From: Alphaproteobacteria bacterium UBA998
GTDB taxonomy: Bacteria; Pseudomonadota; Alphaproteobacteria; Rickettsiales; UBA998
Assembly: GCA_002291925.1 (NCBI GenBank)
Contig: DBAY01000068.1
Coordinates: 1-56,997 of the forward strand
Reading direction: 5' to 3'
Length of the DNA stretch: 56,997 bases
The notes beneath the pieces were generated by a model that ran no database searches, was not told the origin of the DNA, and saw only the letters and a program-made list of their open reading frames with translations. The stretch's first letter is position 1. Each line of letters opens with the position of its first letter. The translations under genes were made by a program, and so were the position numbers. Positions 8,341 through 16,574 of the stretch are shown here, piece by piece.

Positions 8341-8395
8341 TCATGTTCGCCGGAAAAAGAACATGACAGTTTGATGACATTCTCATCAAACGTCA
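8341..8395. repeat. Two tandem perfect hairpins
   Basis: TCATGTTC (8341-8348) pairs with GAACATGA (8359-8366), and GTTTGATGA (8369-8377) pairs with TCATCAAAC (8383-8391). Flanking TGAC/GTCA at 8365-8368 and 8392-8395 can extend the second stem with one mismatch. They lie between the carboxypeptidase stop and the start of the small gene on the same strand. Neither has a T-run, so an operator or leader structure is as likely as a terminator. Confidence 0.5.
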
Positions 8396-8424
8396 GACAA
8401 TAACAGTAATCGCAAGTAATGGGC

Positions 8425-9882
8425 TTAGTTAATACGCAGGGGGAAGCAGGCCGCGTTCATGGCGTTCAGCTTCTGGCAGGCCGTCTCGGCTTCGGTTTTG
8501 GAGAGGTTCCCCAGCCGGGCGCGGTGAATGGCGGCGGCTTCCTGACCATCGGAGGTGATGTTCATGTAGGCGTCCTTCAGTTCCGCCTCCATCATCCGCA
8601 TGGCGCGCACAAGGGCTTCCTTGGCCTGGCTTTCGCTGCGGAACGCCCCCACCTGGATGCCCCACTCCTTCTCCTCCGAAACGACCTGCGGCGTACGGCT
8701 GGCTCCATTACTCAGGCGAGAATACTGGTAATCCAGCGTGCCGGAGCGCACGGCGGCATTGGCCGTGGAGACAAACGAGACATCGAACACCGGGGCCCGT
8801 CCGGTGGCTGGCTGGGCGTCCTCTCGCTCGGTCTGAGGACGCGCGGCGGGCGCAATCGGGGCAGTACGCACCGGCGCAAAGGCGACACTGGCGCTCGGCT
8901 GCAATCGCTCAGCACGCGCCTTGGCGAGCATTTGCGCGTTGATCGCGGCACCGGAAACCGCGGCCGTGGAGGTCGGGCTCACCGGCGGCACGCTGGCAGG
9001 CTTGAGGGCCGGCACCGGGGCCGATGCCGGCGTCAGCGCGGCATATTGCGGCGATTGCTGCTGCTTCAGCGCCGCTAGTTGCGGGTAATGTTTCTTAAGC
9101 AGCTGCACCATGTGGTTGTCGCGGGACGCCGCCGTCACGCCGCCCATGACCACCGCCACCATGGTGATGCCGTCTTTCTTCACCGACGAAACGAGGTTGA
9201 AGCCAGAAGCATTGATATAGCCCGTCTTGATGCCATCCACACCGGGGAAGCGGTCCAACACGCGGTTATGCGTGCCGTAGGTGCGGCCCTTATAGGTAAA
9301 GCTGCGGGTGGTGAAATAGTGGAAGTACTGCGGAAAATCACGGCGCAGCGCAATGCCGAGCAGCCCCATGTCGTAGGCCGTGGTGTGCTGGCGCGAATCC
9401 GGCAGTCCGTTCGGGTTGCGGAACACCGTATCCTTCATGCCCAAGGCACGCGCCTTGTTGGTCATCATCACGCCGAAATTCCAGTCCGTCTTGCCCAGCC
9501 CCTCGGCCAGCACCACGGCGGCATCGTTGGCGGAGCGGGTCACCAGCGCCTTGATCGCCTGCTCAACAGTGATCTGGTCACCGGGGCGCAGCGCAATGTT
9601 GGTCTGCGGCTGCGAGGCGGCTTTCTTCGAGGCGGTCAGCTTGGTATCGAGCTTCCATACGCCGTTCTCCAGCGCATCGAACACCATGTAAAGGGTCATC
9701 ATCTTGGTGAGAGAGGCCGGATAGCGCTTGGCGCGCGACTGGGCTTCAAACAGCACCTGACCGGTATCGGCGTCCATGACAAGCGCGGCGTAGCGCGGGT
9801 TCGTGGCGGCGGCCTGTGCCGACGGGTGCATCAGGCAAAGAACAAAAATGAACGCCATCAGCGCTGAAAAAAAGACGCGCAT
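8425..9882 (-). CDS. D-alanyl-D-alanine carboxypeptidase with C-terminal SPOR domain
   Basis: A 485-residue periplasmic serine peptidase of the S11 (DacA/PBP5-like) family that trims the terminal D-Ala of peptidoglycan stem peptides. The signal peptide is MRVFFSALMAFIFVLCLMHP to about SAQA. The catalytic motifs are SLTK (SxxK), SAN (SxN) and KTG in GIKTGYINASG. A long Ala/Pro linker leads to a SPOR domain (EWGIQVGAFRSESQAKEALV), which usually binds denuded septal glycan. I chose 9882 because AGGAGGAG lies 9 bases upstream and the signal peptide begins there, although the frame is open further upstream. The SPOR domain suggests action at the division site. Confidence 0.88.
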   Translation of the reverse strand: MRVFFSALMAFIFVLCLMHPSAQAAATNPRYAALVMDADTGQVLFEAQSRAKRYPASLTKMMTLYMVFDALENGVWKLDTKLTASKKAASQPQTNIALRPGDQITVEQAIKALVTRSANDAAVVLAEGLGKTDWNFGVMMTNKARALGMKDTVFRNPNGLPDSRQHTTAYDMGLLGIALRRDFPQYFHYFTTRSFTYKGRTYGTHNRVLDRFPGVDGIKTGYINASGFNLVSSVKKDGITMVAVVMGGVTAASRDNHMVQLLKKHYPQLAALKQQQSPQYAALTPASAPVPALKPASVPPVSPTSTAAVSGAAINAQMLAKARAERLQPSASVAFAPVRTAPIAPAARPQTEREDAQPATGRAPVFDVSFVSTANAAVRSGTLDYQYSRLSNGASRTPQVVSEEKEWGIQVGAFRSESQAKEALVRAMRMMEAELKDAYMNITSDGQEAAAIHRARLGNLSKTEAETACQKLNAMNAACFPLRIN

Positions 9883-10013
9883 GCAGGGTTGCTCCTCCTG
9901 AGATTCTGTATCGGGCCGTCGTGAGCCGTCTGGGGCGGCTTTCCTCACGAAACTGCGATAAGCGTCCATCTGTGTCAAGTATGGTATTTTTGCATACAAG
10001 CGTGAAGAAAGCT

Positions 10014-10523
10014 TTAATCGCGCAGTGTGGTTTTCATCAACGCCTCCAGCCCATTCGCGCCGATGGCCATGAAACGCACCGGCACCTCCACTATCGCCAG
10101 CGAGGCGTAAAAACGGTGCGCCCCGGCATTCTCCCGCAGCACGGTGAGCGACACCCACGCCCCGCCCTCCGCCAGACAGCGCTCGGCCAGTTGCGCAATC
10201 AGCCGCCTCCCCACCCCCTGCCGCCGCCATTCCGGCAGCACGTAAATATCCGCCAGATGCCGGCCCGTGCTGGCGCTTTCCAGATCATAGCCCGCATAAT
10301 GCATCAGCATGCCCACGGGCTTCCCCTGTACCAAAGCCAGCAGAAACGCCGCCCGCCCCGCCTCCAGGGCCGCCGTCAGCGACGCCGCATCGGCCCGGCT
10401 GACACGCCCCTCCTCCCGCGCCAAAGCCTGCGCGAAGCGGGCCAGCGCCTCCGCGTCCATCCTATTGGCGGCGCGGATGACCAGTTCCGGCTTGTCAGCC
10501 ATGTCCGGATGGTCTTTAATCAT
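10014..10523 (-). CDS. GNAT-family N-acetyltransferase
   Basis: A 169-residue protein with the GNAT core. The acetyl-CoA-binding motif A is IYVLPEWRRQGVGRRLIAQL (R-x-x-G-x-G), and a motif B-like RENAGAHRFYASL follows. The substrate cannot be told from sequence. The start may be 10523 or the ATG at 10502. It is divergent from uvrD with only 23 bp between the starts, so their promoters must overlap the other gene. Confidence 0.8.
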   Translation of the reverse strand: MIKDHPDMADKPELVIRAANRMDAEALARFAQALAREEGRVSRADAASLTAALEAGRAAFLLALVQGKPVGMLMHYAGYDLESASTGRHLADIYVLPEWRRQGVGRRLIAQLAERCLAEGGAWVSLTVLRENAGAHRFYASLAIVEVPVRFMAIGANGLEALMKTTLRD

Positions 10524-10546
10524 TTCCCCGCCTCATCACGTATTCC

Positions 10547-12790
10547 ATGACCGTCTTGACCTTTCCTACCCGCCCCACCTCCGCGCTGAGCGAAACCCTA
10601 CCGGATTACGTCAGCCGCCTCAACCCGCCCCAGCGCGACGCCGTGCTGGCCACCGAAGGCCCGCTTCTGGTGCTGGCCGGCGCAGGCACCGGCAAAACGC
10701 GCGTGCTCACCACGCGCATCGCCCACCTGATTGCCACCCGGCGCGCCTGGCCAGGGCAGATTCTGGCGGTGACCTTCACCAACAAGGCCGCGCGCGAGAT
10801 GATCGAGCGCGTGCAGAAACTGCTGGTGGCGCAGGCCCCCGCCGGGGATGAGGCGACCAGCCCGCAGGACATGACCAGCGGCATGTGGCTGGGCACTTTC
10901 CACGCCATCGGGGCGCGCATCCTGCGCCGCCACGCCGAGGCGGTGGGCCTGACCTCCAGCTTCACCATCCTGGACACCGACGACCAGCTGCGCCTGCTGA
11001 AAGCCATCATCGGCGAGAAGGATATCGACGATAAGCGCTTCCCGCCCAAGGCGGTGATGGCGGTGATCCAGTCTTGGAAGGATCGCGGCCTGACGCCGGA
11101 GAAGGTCACCGCGGCCTATTTCGACAACCCGGCCGCCGAGGTGACGCACAGCATCTACGCCACCTACCAGCAGCGCCTGCTCGCCAACAATGCCTGCGAT
11201 TTCGGCGATCTGCTGCTGCATAACCTGACGCTGTTTTCGAAACAGCCGGACGTGCTGCGCGATTATTGCCTTAAATTCAAATACATCCTGGTGGACGAGT
11301 ACCAGGATACCAATGTCTCGCAATATCTCTGGCTGCGCCTGCTGGCGATGGAGTATCAGAATATCTGCTGCGTAGGCGACGATGACCAGTCCATCTATGG
11401 CTGGCGCGGGGCCGAGGTGGGCAACATCCTGAAATTTGAGCAGGATTACCCCTCCGCCAAGGTCATCCGGCTGGAGCAGAACTACCGCTCCACCACGCAT
11501 ATCCTCTCCGCCGCCTCCGCGCTCATCGCCCATAACAAGGAACGGCTCGGCAAAACGCTCTGGACGGACGAGGACGGCGGCGAGCCGATCCGCATCAAGG
11601 CCGTGTGGGACGATGGCGAGGAGGCCCGTTTCGTCGGCGAGGAAGTGGAGGCGCGGCAGCGCAGCGGCGTGCGGCTCTCCGACATGGCCATCTTAGTTCG
11701 CGCCGGTTTCCAGACCCGCGCCTTCGAGGAGCGGTTCCTGACGCTCGGCATTTCCTACCGCGTCGTGGGAGGCCTGCGGTTCTATGAACGGCTGGAGATT
11801 CGCGACGCCATTGCCTATCTGCGCGCCATTCACCAGCCGCGCGATGACCTCGCCTTTGAGCGCATCGTCAATACGCCCAAGCGGGGCATTGGCCAGTCAA
11901 CGCTGGAGCAATTGCACGGACGGGCGCGGGACAATAATTGCTCTTTGCAGGAAGCGGCCACGCTGCTGCTTGGCGAAGGCGCCATTCGCGGAAAGGCGCA
12001 GGGCTCGCTGGCGCAGCTGATGCAATGCCTTGGCCGCTGGCGCGAGACGGCGCGTGACATCGGCCCCGGCACGCTGTGCGAGCTGGTGACGGAGGAATCC
12101 GGCTACTGGCGCATGTGGGAGTCGGAGAAGACACAGGAAGCCCAGGGCCGTTTGGAAAACCTGCGCGAATTGTTCCGCGCGCTGGGCGAGTTCCCTTCGC
12201 TCGATGCGTTCCTTGAGCATGTCAGCCTGGTAATGGATGTCGACGATCAACGCACCGACGACATGATCAGCATCATGACCCTGCACGCGGCCAAGGGGCT
12301 GGAGTTCGATACGGTCTTCCTCGGCGGCTGGGAAGAAGGGCTGTTCCCGCATCAACGCGCGCTGGATGAGTCAGGCACCGCGGGACTGGAGGAAGAGCGT
12401 CGATTGGCCTATGTGGGAATTACCCGCGCAAAAACACAATTATATATTACCCATGCATCGAGCCGGCGCATTTACAATCAGTGGCAATCCAGTGTCCCCT
12501 CACGTTTTCTGAGCGAGCTGCCGCCTGCGCATATCGAGCATCTGGATGGCGCCCCGCAAGCGCGCGGGCCGAGCCTTTTTCAAAAGGGTATCGAAAGTAT
12601 CCTGAGCGAAGCGCAGCGTTACACCCCGCCCGCGCAATCCGCTGCGGCCATGAAGGGCAAGCGCGTGTTTCACGTCAAGTTCGGCTATGGCGTGGTGCTG
12701 GCCGAGCAGTCCGGCAATCTGGACATTTTCTTCGACAAGGCCGGACGCAAGAAGGTCATGGCCGACTATGTCGAACTGGTCAAAGGCTAA
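10547..12790 (+). CDS. uvrD: ATP-dependent 3'-5' DNA helicase UvrD/PcrA
   Basis: A 747-residue superfamily 1A helicase for nucleotide-excision and mismatch repair and for stripping proteins from DNA. The motifs appear in order: Walker A LAGAGTGKTRVLTTR, Walker B VDEYQDTN, GDDDQSIYGWRGA, QNYRST, TLHAAKGLEFDTVFLGGWEE and RRLAYVGITRAKTQLYITHA. The C-terminus carries the Tudor-like PcrA/UvrD module (GKRVFHVKFGYGVVLAEQ) that contacts RNA polymerase. No Shine-Dalgarno is obvious before the ATG. It converges on the next gene with a 3-bp gap. Confidence 0.94.
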   Translation: MTVLTFPTRPTSALSETLPDYVSRLNPPQRDAVLATEGPLLVLAGAGTGKTRVLTTRIAHLIATRRAWPGQILAVTFTNKAAREMIERVQKLLVAQAPAGDEATSPQDMTSGMWLGTFHAIGARILRRHAEAVGLTSSFTILDTDDQLRLLKAIIGEKDIDDKRFPPKAVMAVIQSWKDRGLTPEKVTAAYFDNPAAEVTHSIYATYQQRLLANNACDFGDLLLHNLTLFSKQPDVLRDYCLKFKYILVDEYQDTNVSQYLWLRLLAMEYQNICCVGDDDQSIYGWRGAEVGNILKFEQDYPSAKVIRLEQNYRSTTHILSAASALIAHNKERLGKTLWTDEDGGEPIRIKAVWDDGEEARFVGEEVEARQRSGVRLSDMAILVRAGFQTRAFEERFLTLGISYRVVGGLRFYERLEIRDAIAYLRAIHQPRDDLAFERIVNTPKRGIGQSTLEQLHGRARDNNCSLQEAATLLLGEGAIRGKAQGSLAQLMQCLGRWRETARDIGPGTLCELVTEESGYWRMWESEKTQEAQGRLENLRELFRALGEFPSLDAFLEHVSLVMDVDDQRTDDMISIMTLHAAKGLEFDTVFLGGWEEGLFPHQRALDESGTAGLEEERRLAYVGITRAKTQLYITHASSRRIYNQWQSSVPSRFLSELPPAHIEHLDGAPQARGPSLFQKGIESILSEAQRYTPPAQSAAAMKGKRVFHVKFGYGVVLAEQSGNLDIFFDKAGRKKVMADYVELVKG

Positions 12791-12793
12791 GGC

Positions 12794-13282
12794 CTAGAAA
12801 CCGCCATCCGCCGCCCAAAGCTGCTGCACATTGATCGGCGCTTGCTCCGCCATGCCGTCTGCTTTCTTGGCAGATACGTCAAGCGGCACAATGTTCGTGG
12901 CACGCGGCATGGAGGAAGCAACCTCGCCCGCTCGGCGCCAACCGCGCGTCTTGTCAAAGGCAAGCCCGTCCGCTTTGGAGAGATACGCACTCAGGGCCGC
13001 GTCCGAGACATGGATGCCTTGCTCGCCAATGCGCTGGTGGATGGCACGCTTATACGCAAAGCCCCCCTGCCCGTCAATGCATTCAAAGGCAAGCCTTACA
13101 ATCTCCTGCTCCTTGGTGACCCCTTCCGGTAGAGCGCGGGCGCGGCGCGGTGTAGGCTGACCATCATAGGCAGCAATGACCTGCTCCAGAAGCATCATGC
13201 GCTGGTACAATTCCGTTGCTTCCAGTTCCGCTTGCAAACGGGCATATTCCTTGCGGGCTTCGTCCAGAAAATTCTTGCTCAT
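12794..13282 (-). CDS. Unknown protein, possibly with a winged-helix segment
   Basis: A 162-residue protein I do not recognise. The N-terminus (residues 1-40) is a charged helix, probably coiled coil. Residues 55-115 (TKEQEIVRLAFECIDGQGGF and GIHVSDAALSAYLSKADGLA) look like a small helical domain of winged-helix type. The tail is disordered. No membrane segment or signal peptide. It stands alone between uvrD (convergent) and the aminopeptidase gene. DNA binding is a guess. Confidence 0.6.
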   Translation of the reverse strand: MSKNFLDEARKEYARLQAELEATELYQRMMLLEQVIAAYDGQPTPRRARALPEGVTKEQEIVRLAFECIDGQGGFAYKRAIHQRIGEQGIHVSDAALSAYLSKADGLAFDKTRGWRRAGEVASSMPRATNIVPLDVSAKKADGMAEQAPINVQQLWAADGGF

Positions 13283-13374
13283 GAGGCGCTCCTTCTTGCG
13301 TATGACTTTGTTTTAGTCAGCGCATCAAGGATGTGTCAATGCAACACACATGACAATTTGGTGACGAATCACAA

Positions 13375-15153
13375 CTACAGGGGCAATGTCCGTGCGCGCA
13401 GCCATTCCGCTTGCTCCGCTTCCAGCTGCGGTGCGATGACTCCCCAGACACGCGCGTGATACTCATTGAGCCATGCCCGCTCCTCCATGGAGAGCAACGC
13501 GGCATCCACCAAGCGGGTATCGATGGGGCATAGGGTGAGCGTTTCGAATCCTAGGAAGCGCCGTTCCCCTTGCGACGCTTTCTCCACTACCAGCACTAGA
13601 TTCTCAATCCGGATGCCATAGTCACCCGCCTGGTAATAGCCCGGCTCGTTGGAGAGAATCATGCCGGGACGCAAGGCGACATCACTGCCTTTCTTGCTGA
13701 TGCGCTGCGGCCCCTCATGCACACAGAGATAGGCCCCTACCCCGTGCCCGGTGCCGTGATCATAGTCCAGCCCCGCCTGCCACAAGGGCAAGCGTGCCAG
13801 TGCATCCAATTGTCCACCCGAGGTGCCTTCCGGGAACCGCGCCTGCGCCAGGGCGACATGCCCTTTGAGCACCAAGGTGAAATGGCGCCGAAACTCCTCG
13901 CTTACCTCACCCCGTGCCACGGTGCGGGTGATGTCCGTGGTGCCATAGGGATATTGCCCACCCGAGTCGAGCAATAGAATATCATTGCTTAGCAAGGTGC
14001 GATTGCTTTGCTCATCCGCCCGGTAATGCACAATGGCGCCATTGGGGCCACTGCCGGCAATGGTAGCGAAACTGCCGCCGCGATAGTCCGAATGCTGCTG
14101 GCGGAAGCGCTCCAGATGCTCGACGATATCCAGTTCGGTGACATTTGCCGGGGCTTTACACTCAAACCAATGAAGAAAGCGCGTCACCGCGGCGCCGTCC
14201 ACCGCATGCGCGCGGCGCATGCCGACCAGCTCAGCCATATTCTTGACCGCCTTGGCAGCAATGACAGGGTCAGGGATCCACACAACCTTTCCGCTATTGG
14301 CTACCACCGTATCATAAAACCATACAGGCGCGGTGGCCGCATCCATGCCAATGGATTTTCCCTTGCTCAAGGATGCAAGCCAAGGCGCAATGCCCTGCGC
14401 CGGATGCAAGGAAACACGCCCACCAAGATGCGCCTCCACTTCCGGCGTTACTTGTCCTTCCTCCACAAACAGGGTGCACGCGCCGGAGGCGCTCAGCACC
14501 GCATAGACCAACGCCAGCGGATTGTACGGCACATCCTCGCCGCGGACATTGAGCAGCCAGCAGATGCTGTCAGGCAAGGTCACCACGAATGCATCCACGC
14601 CTTTGGCTTGCAATGAAAGCGTTATTTCAGCAAGCTTGTCCTCAAAGTCCCTTCCGGCATATTCCTTGGCATGGGGAGCAATGGGATGGCAAGGCCGCGC
14701 CGGTTGGCCAGCCCACAAGCCATCAATGGGGTTTGTGGCAACCTGTTGCAGCGTGCCTTCAGGCCAGGCCTGCCGCAAGCGCTCCAGTTGCTGATGCGTC
14801 ATCAACCAAGGATCATAGCCTACTGGCCTTGGGGGGGCGGCGTCCTTAAGGCAATCGGCAATGCTGCGCTCCCCGCTGTTATAAATGGTGTACTGCGTCG
14901 CATCCACTTCCTGCGCCGCTTGCAACGTGTAGCGGCCATCGACCAGAAGAAACGCCCTGTCCTGCAGAATGATCGCCATGCCTGCCGAGCCGTCAAAGCC
15001 GGTGAGCCAGGTGACGCGCCGGGCATAGTCGGCGGAATACTCGCCTTGATATTCATCCGTTACGGGAAGCAGGAAGCCGCCCAAGCCTTCGCACGCCAGC
15101 CATTCACGCAGGCGCGTCAGCCGGTCAGCATGAGATGTGGTGTCACGTGTCAT
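13375..15153 (-). CDS. Xaa-Pro aminopeptidase (M24B family)
   Basis: A 592-residue cytosolic metallopeptidase that removes N-terminal residues preceding proline. It has the three-domain layout of the long aminopeptidase P: two creatinase-like N-terminal domains (DEYQGEYSADYARRVTWLTG) and a pita-bread catalytic domain. Metal ligands are visible in LLLDSGGQYPYGTTDITRT, in DYDHGTGHGVGAYLCVHEGP and in MILSNEPGYYQAGDYGIRIE. I took the ATG at 15153 because homologues start near this point; a start at 15195 adds 14 residues, and neither has a good ribosome binding site. It is divergent from the BMP-family gene. Confidence 0.88.
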   Translation of the reverse strand: MTRDTTSHADRLTRLREWLACEGLGGFLLPVTDEYQGEYSADYARRVTWLTGFDGSAGMAIILQDRAFLLVDGRYTLQAAQEVDATQYTIYNSGERSIADCLKDAAPPRPVGYDPWLMTHQQLERLRQAWPEGTLQQVATNPIDGLWAGQPARPCHPIAPHAKEYAGRDFEDKLAEITLSLQAKGVDAFVVTLPDSICWLLNVRGEDVPYNPLALVYAVLSASGACTLFVEEGQVTPEVEAHLGGRVSLHPAQGIAPWLASLSKGKSIGMDAATAPVWFYDTVVANSGKVVWIPDPVIAAKAVKNMAELVGMRRAHAVDGAAVTRFLHWFECKAPANVTELDIVEHLERFRQQHSDYRGGSFATIAGSGPNGAIVHYRADEQSNRTLLSNDILLLDSGGQYPYGTTDITRTVARGEVSEEFRRHFTLVLKGHVALAQARFPEGTSGGQLDALARLPLWQAGLDYDHGTGHGVGAYLCVHEGPQRISKKGSDVALRPGMILSNEPGYYQAGDYGIRIENLVLVVEKASQGERRFLGFETLTLCPIDTRLVDAALLSMEERAWLNEYHARVWGVIAPQLEAEQAEWLRARTLPL

Positions 15154-15251
15154 GCCACTAATGTAGCGCGAGGGGGGCGCCAAAAGCAAATTCATTGCGG
15201 GAAAACCATGGCCTATAGTATACGCGATGCAACCGTGACTCGTGGAACGCC

Positions 15252-16235
15252 ATGCGCCTGATTGCCCTTCTTTTCCTTTTGATATCGCCCTTCAGCGCGG
15301 CGCTGGCGGCGGATGATTTCCGGCCCGTCATCATTTATGAGACGGGAGAGGATGGGGACCGGGCCTTCATCGACATGATGAAAAAAGGTGCCCAGCGCGC
15401 CCGCAGCGAGGTGGGCATCGATTATCAGGAGGCGCGCCTGCCGCAGGGCAGCGACCGCACGGCCTTCATCAAACAGGTGGCGGAGTCGGGCGTCACGCAC
15501 ATCATCGCGGTGGGCTTTCAGAACGTGGTGCCCGTGCTGGCGTTGGCGGAACAGCACCCGGAAGTGAAATTCACGGTGATTGACGGCATCGTGCCGCCGC
15601 TGTTTCAGAACGTGCAATCCATCGTATTCAAGGATCAGGAAGGCGCGTTTCTGGTGGGGATGATTGCGGGGTACCTCTCGCCCACCAACAAGATTGGCTT
15701 CATCGGCGGCATGGACGTGCCGCTCATCAATAATTTTGCGCTCGGTTTCTTCCAGGGCGCGCGCTACGCCAATCCGGATGTGGAAATGCTGCGCGACAAT
15801 GTCGGAGATACGCCGTTGGCATGGAGCAATCCGGAGCGCGCCAAGACTCTGGCGAAGAAGCAATTTAATAACGGCGTCGGCGTGATTTTCGCGGCGGCGG
15901 GCGGCTCCAGCGTTGGTGTGCTGGAGGCGGCGGAGGAAATGGGCCGCTTTGCCATCGGCGTCGACACCAACCAGAACGGCCTCTTCCCCGGTACGGTGCT
16001 CTCCTCCATGGTCAAGCGCGTGGACAAAGCCGTCTACGATACGCTGACCAACGGCTTCTCCGGCCGCTGGGAGCCGGGCATCAAGTATCTCGGCATCCGC
16101 GAAAACGCGCTCGATTACGCGGTGGACGTCAACAACAAGAACCTTGTCACCAAGCAGGTCATCGACAAGGTCGAGGACGCCAAGGACCGCATCATCCGCG
16201 GGCTGATCGTGGTGGAAAGCTACGAGCCGATGTGA
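15252..16235 (+). CDS. BMP-family ABC transporter substrate-binding protein
   Basis: A 327-residue secreted protein with signal peptide MRLIALLFLLISPFSAALAA. It has the Bmp/PnrA fold: an early GDRAFIDMMKKGAQRA, then HIIAVGFQNVVPVLALAEQH, DQEGAFLVGMIAGYLSPTNK, GFIGGMDVPLINNFALGFFQ and IFAAAGGSSVGVLEAAEE. Family members bind nucleosides, and sometimes other small molecules, for ABC import. No permease or ATPase gene is near, so its transporter must be elsewhere or it is a lone binding protein. It ends in TGA four bases before a 30-bp inverted repeat that begins a 336-bp repeat block. Confidence 0.88.
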   Translation: MRLIALLFLLISPFSAALAADDFRPVIIYETGEDGDRAFIDMMKKGAQRARSEVGIDYQEARLPQGSDRTAFIKQVAESGVTHIIAVGFQNVVPVLALAEQHPEVKFTVIDGIVPPLFQNVQSIVFKDQEGAFLVGMIAGYLSPTNKIGFIGGMDVPLINNFALGFFQGARYANPDVEMLRDNVGDTPLAWSNPERAKTLAKKQFNNGVGVIFAAAGGSSVGVLEAAEEMGRFAIGVDTNQNGLFPGTVLSSMVKRVDKAVYDTLTNGFSGRWEPGIKYLGIRENALDYAVDVNNKNLVTKQVIDKVEDAKDRIIRGLIVVESYEPM

Positions 16236-16269
16236 GGCTGGTTTTAGCGTTTAGGTTTGAGGTTTTAGC

Positions 16270-16353
16270 CGTCATCCTGCGAGCCGAAGGCTGCGCAGGA
16301 TCTCCATCGTCACGCGCAGAGATTCCGGGCCCGCTACGCGTCCCGGAATGACG
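16270..16353 (+). repeat. Asymmetric palindromic repeat, copy 1
   Basis: The left half CGTCATCCTGCGAGCCGAAG folds on GGCTGCGCAGGAT. The right half begins GAGATTCCGGGC and ends CGTCCCGGAATGACG. Close copies are at 30141-30225 (same orientation) and 45913-45996 (inverted). Confidence 0.8.
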
Positions 16354-16368
16354 TGGCTGAAACAGAAT

Positions 16369-16437
16369 GTCACCCCGGCGCATGCCGGGGTCTGGTGTAT
16401 CCCCACCGGGAGACCCCGCAATGAATACGGGGTGACA
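16369..16437. repeat. TGTCACCCCG-type palindromic repeat
   Basis: TGTCACCCCGGCGCATGCCG opens it, the middle pairs through a short linker, and ACCCCGCAATGAATACGGGG closes it, followed by TGACA. It is related to the repeats at 29277-29344 and 45872-45900. Confidence 0.75.
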
Positions 16438-16443
16438 GTTACT

Positions 16444-16540
16444 CGTCATTCCGAACAGGAGGTGAGGAATCTTTATGCAGGGATACTCTTAGCGTGCCCT
16501 GTAGAAAGATTCCTCCTACCGCTGGTCGTTCGGAATGACG
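16444..16540. repeat. CGTCATTCCGAAC-type palindromic repeat
   Basis: CGTCATTCCGAAC (16444-16456) pairs with GTTCGGAATGACG (16528-16540), and GAGGAATCTTT pairs with AAAGATTCCTC inside. It is the only clear copy of this variant in the window. Confidence 0.75.
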
Positions 16541-16574
16541 GAAAGGCTAAAACCTGAAACCTGACAGCTAAAAC

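Noticed and set aside
9883..10230. Upstream extension of the carboxypeptidase frame by 116 codons
   Set aside because: The extension overlaps the GNAT gene, and a proper signal peptide and ribosome binding site begin at 9882.
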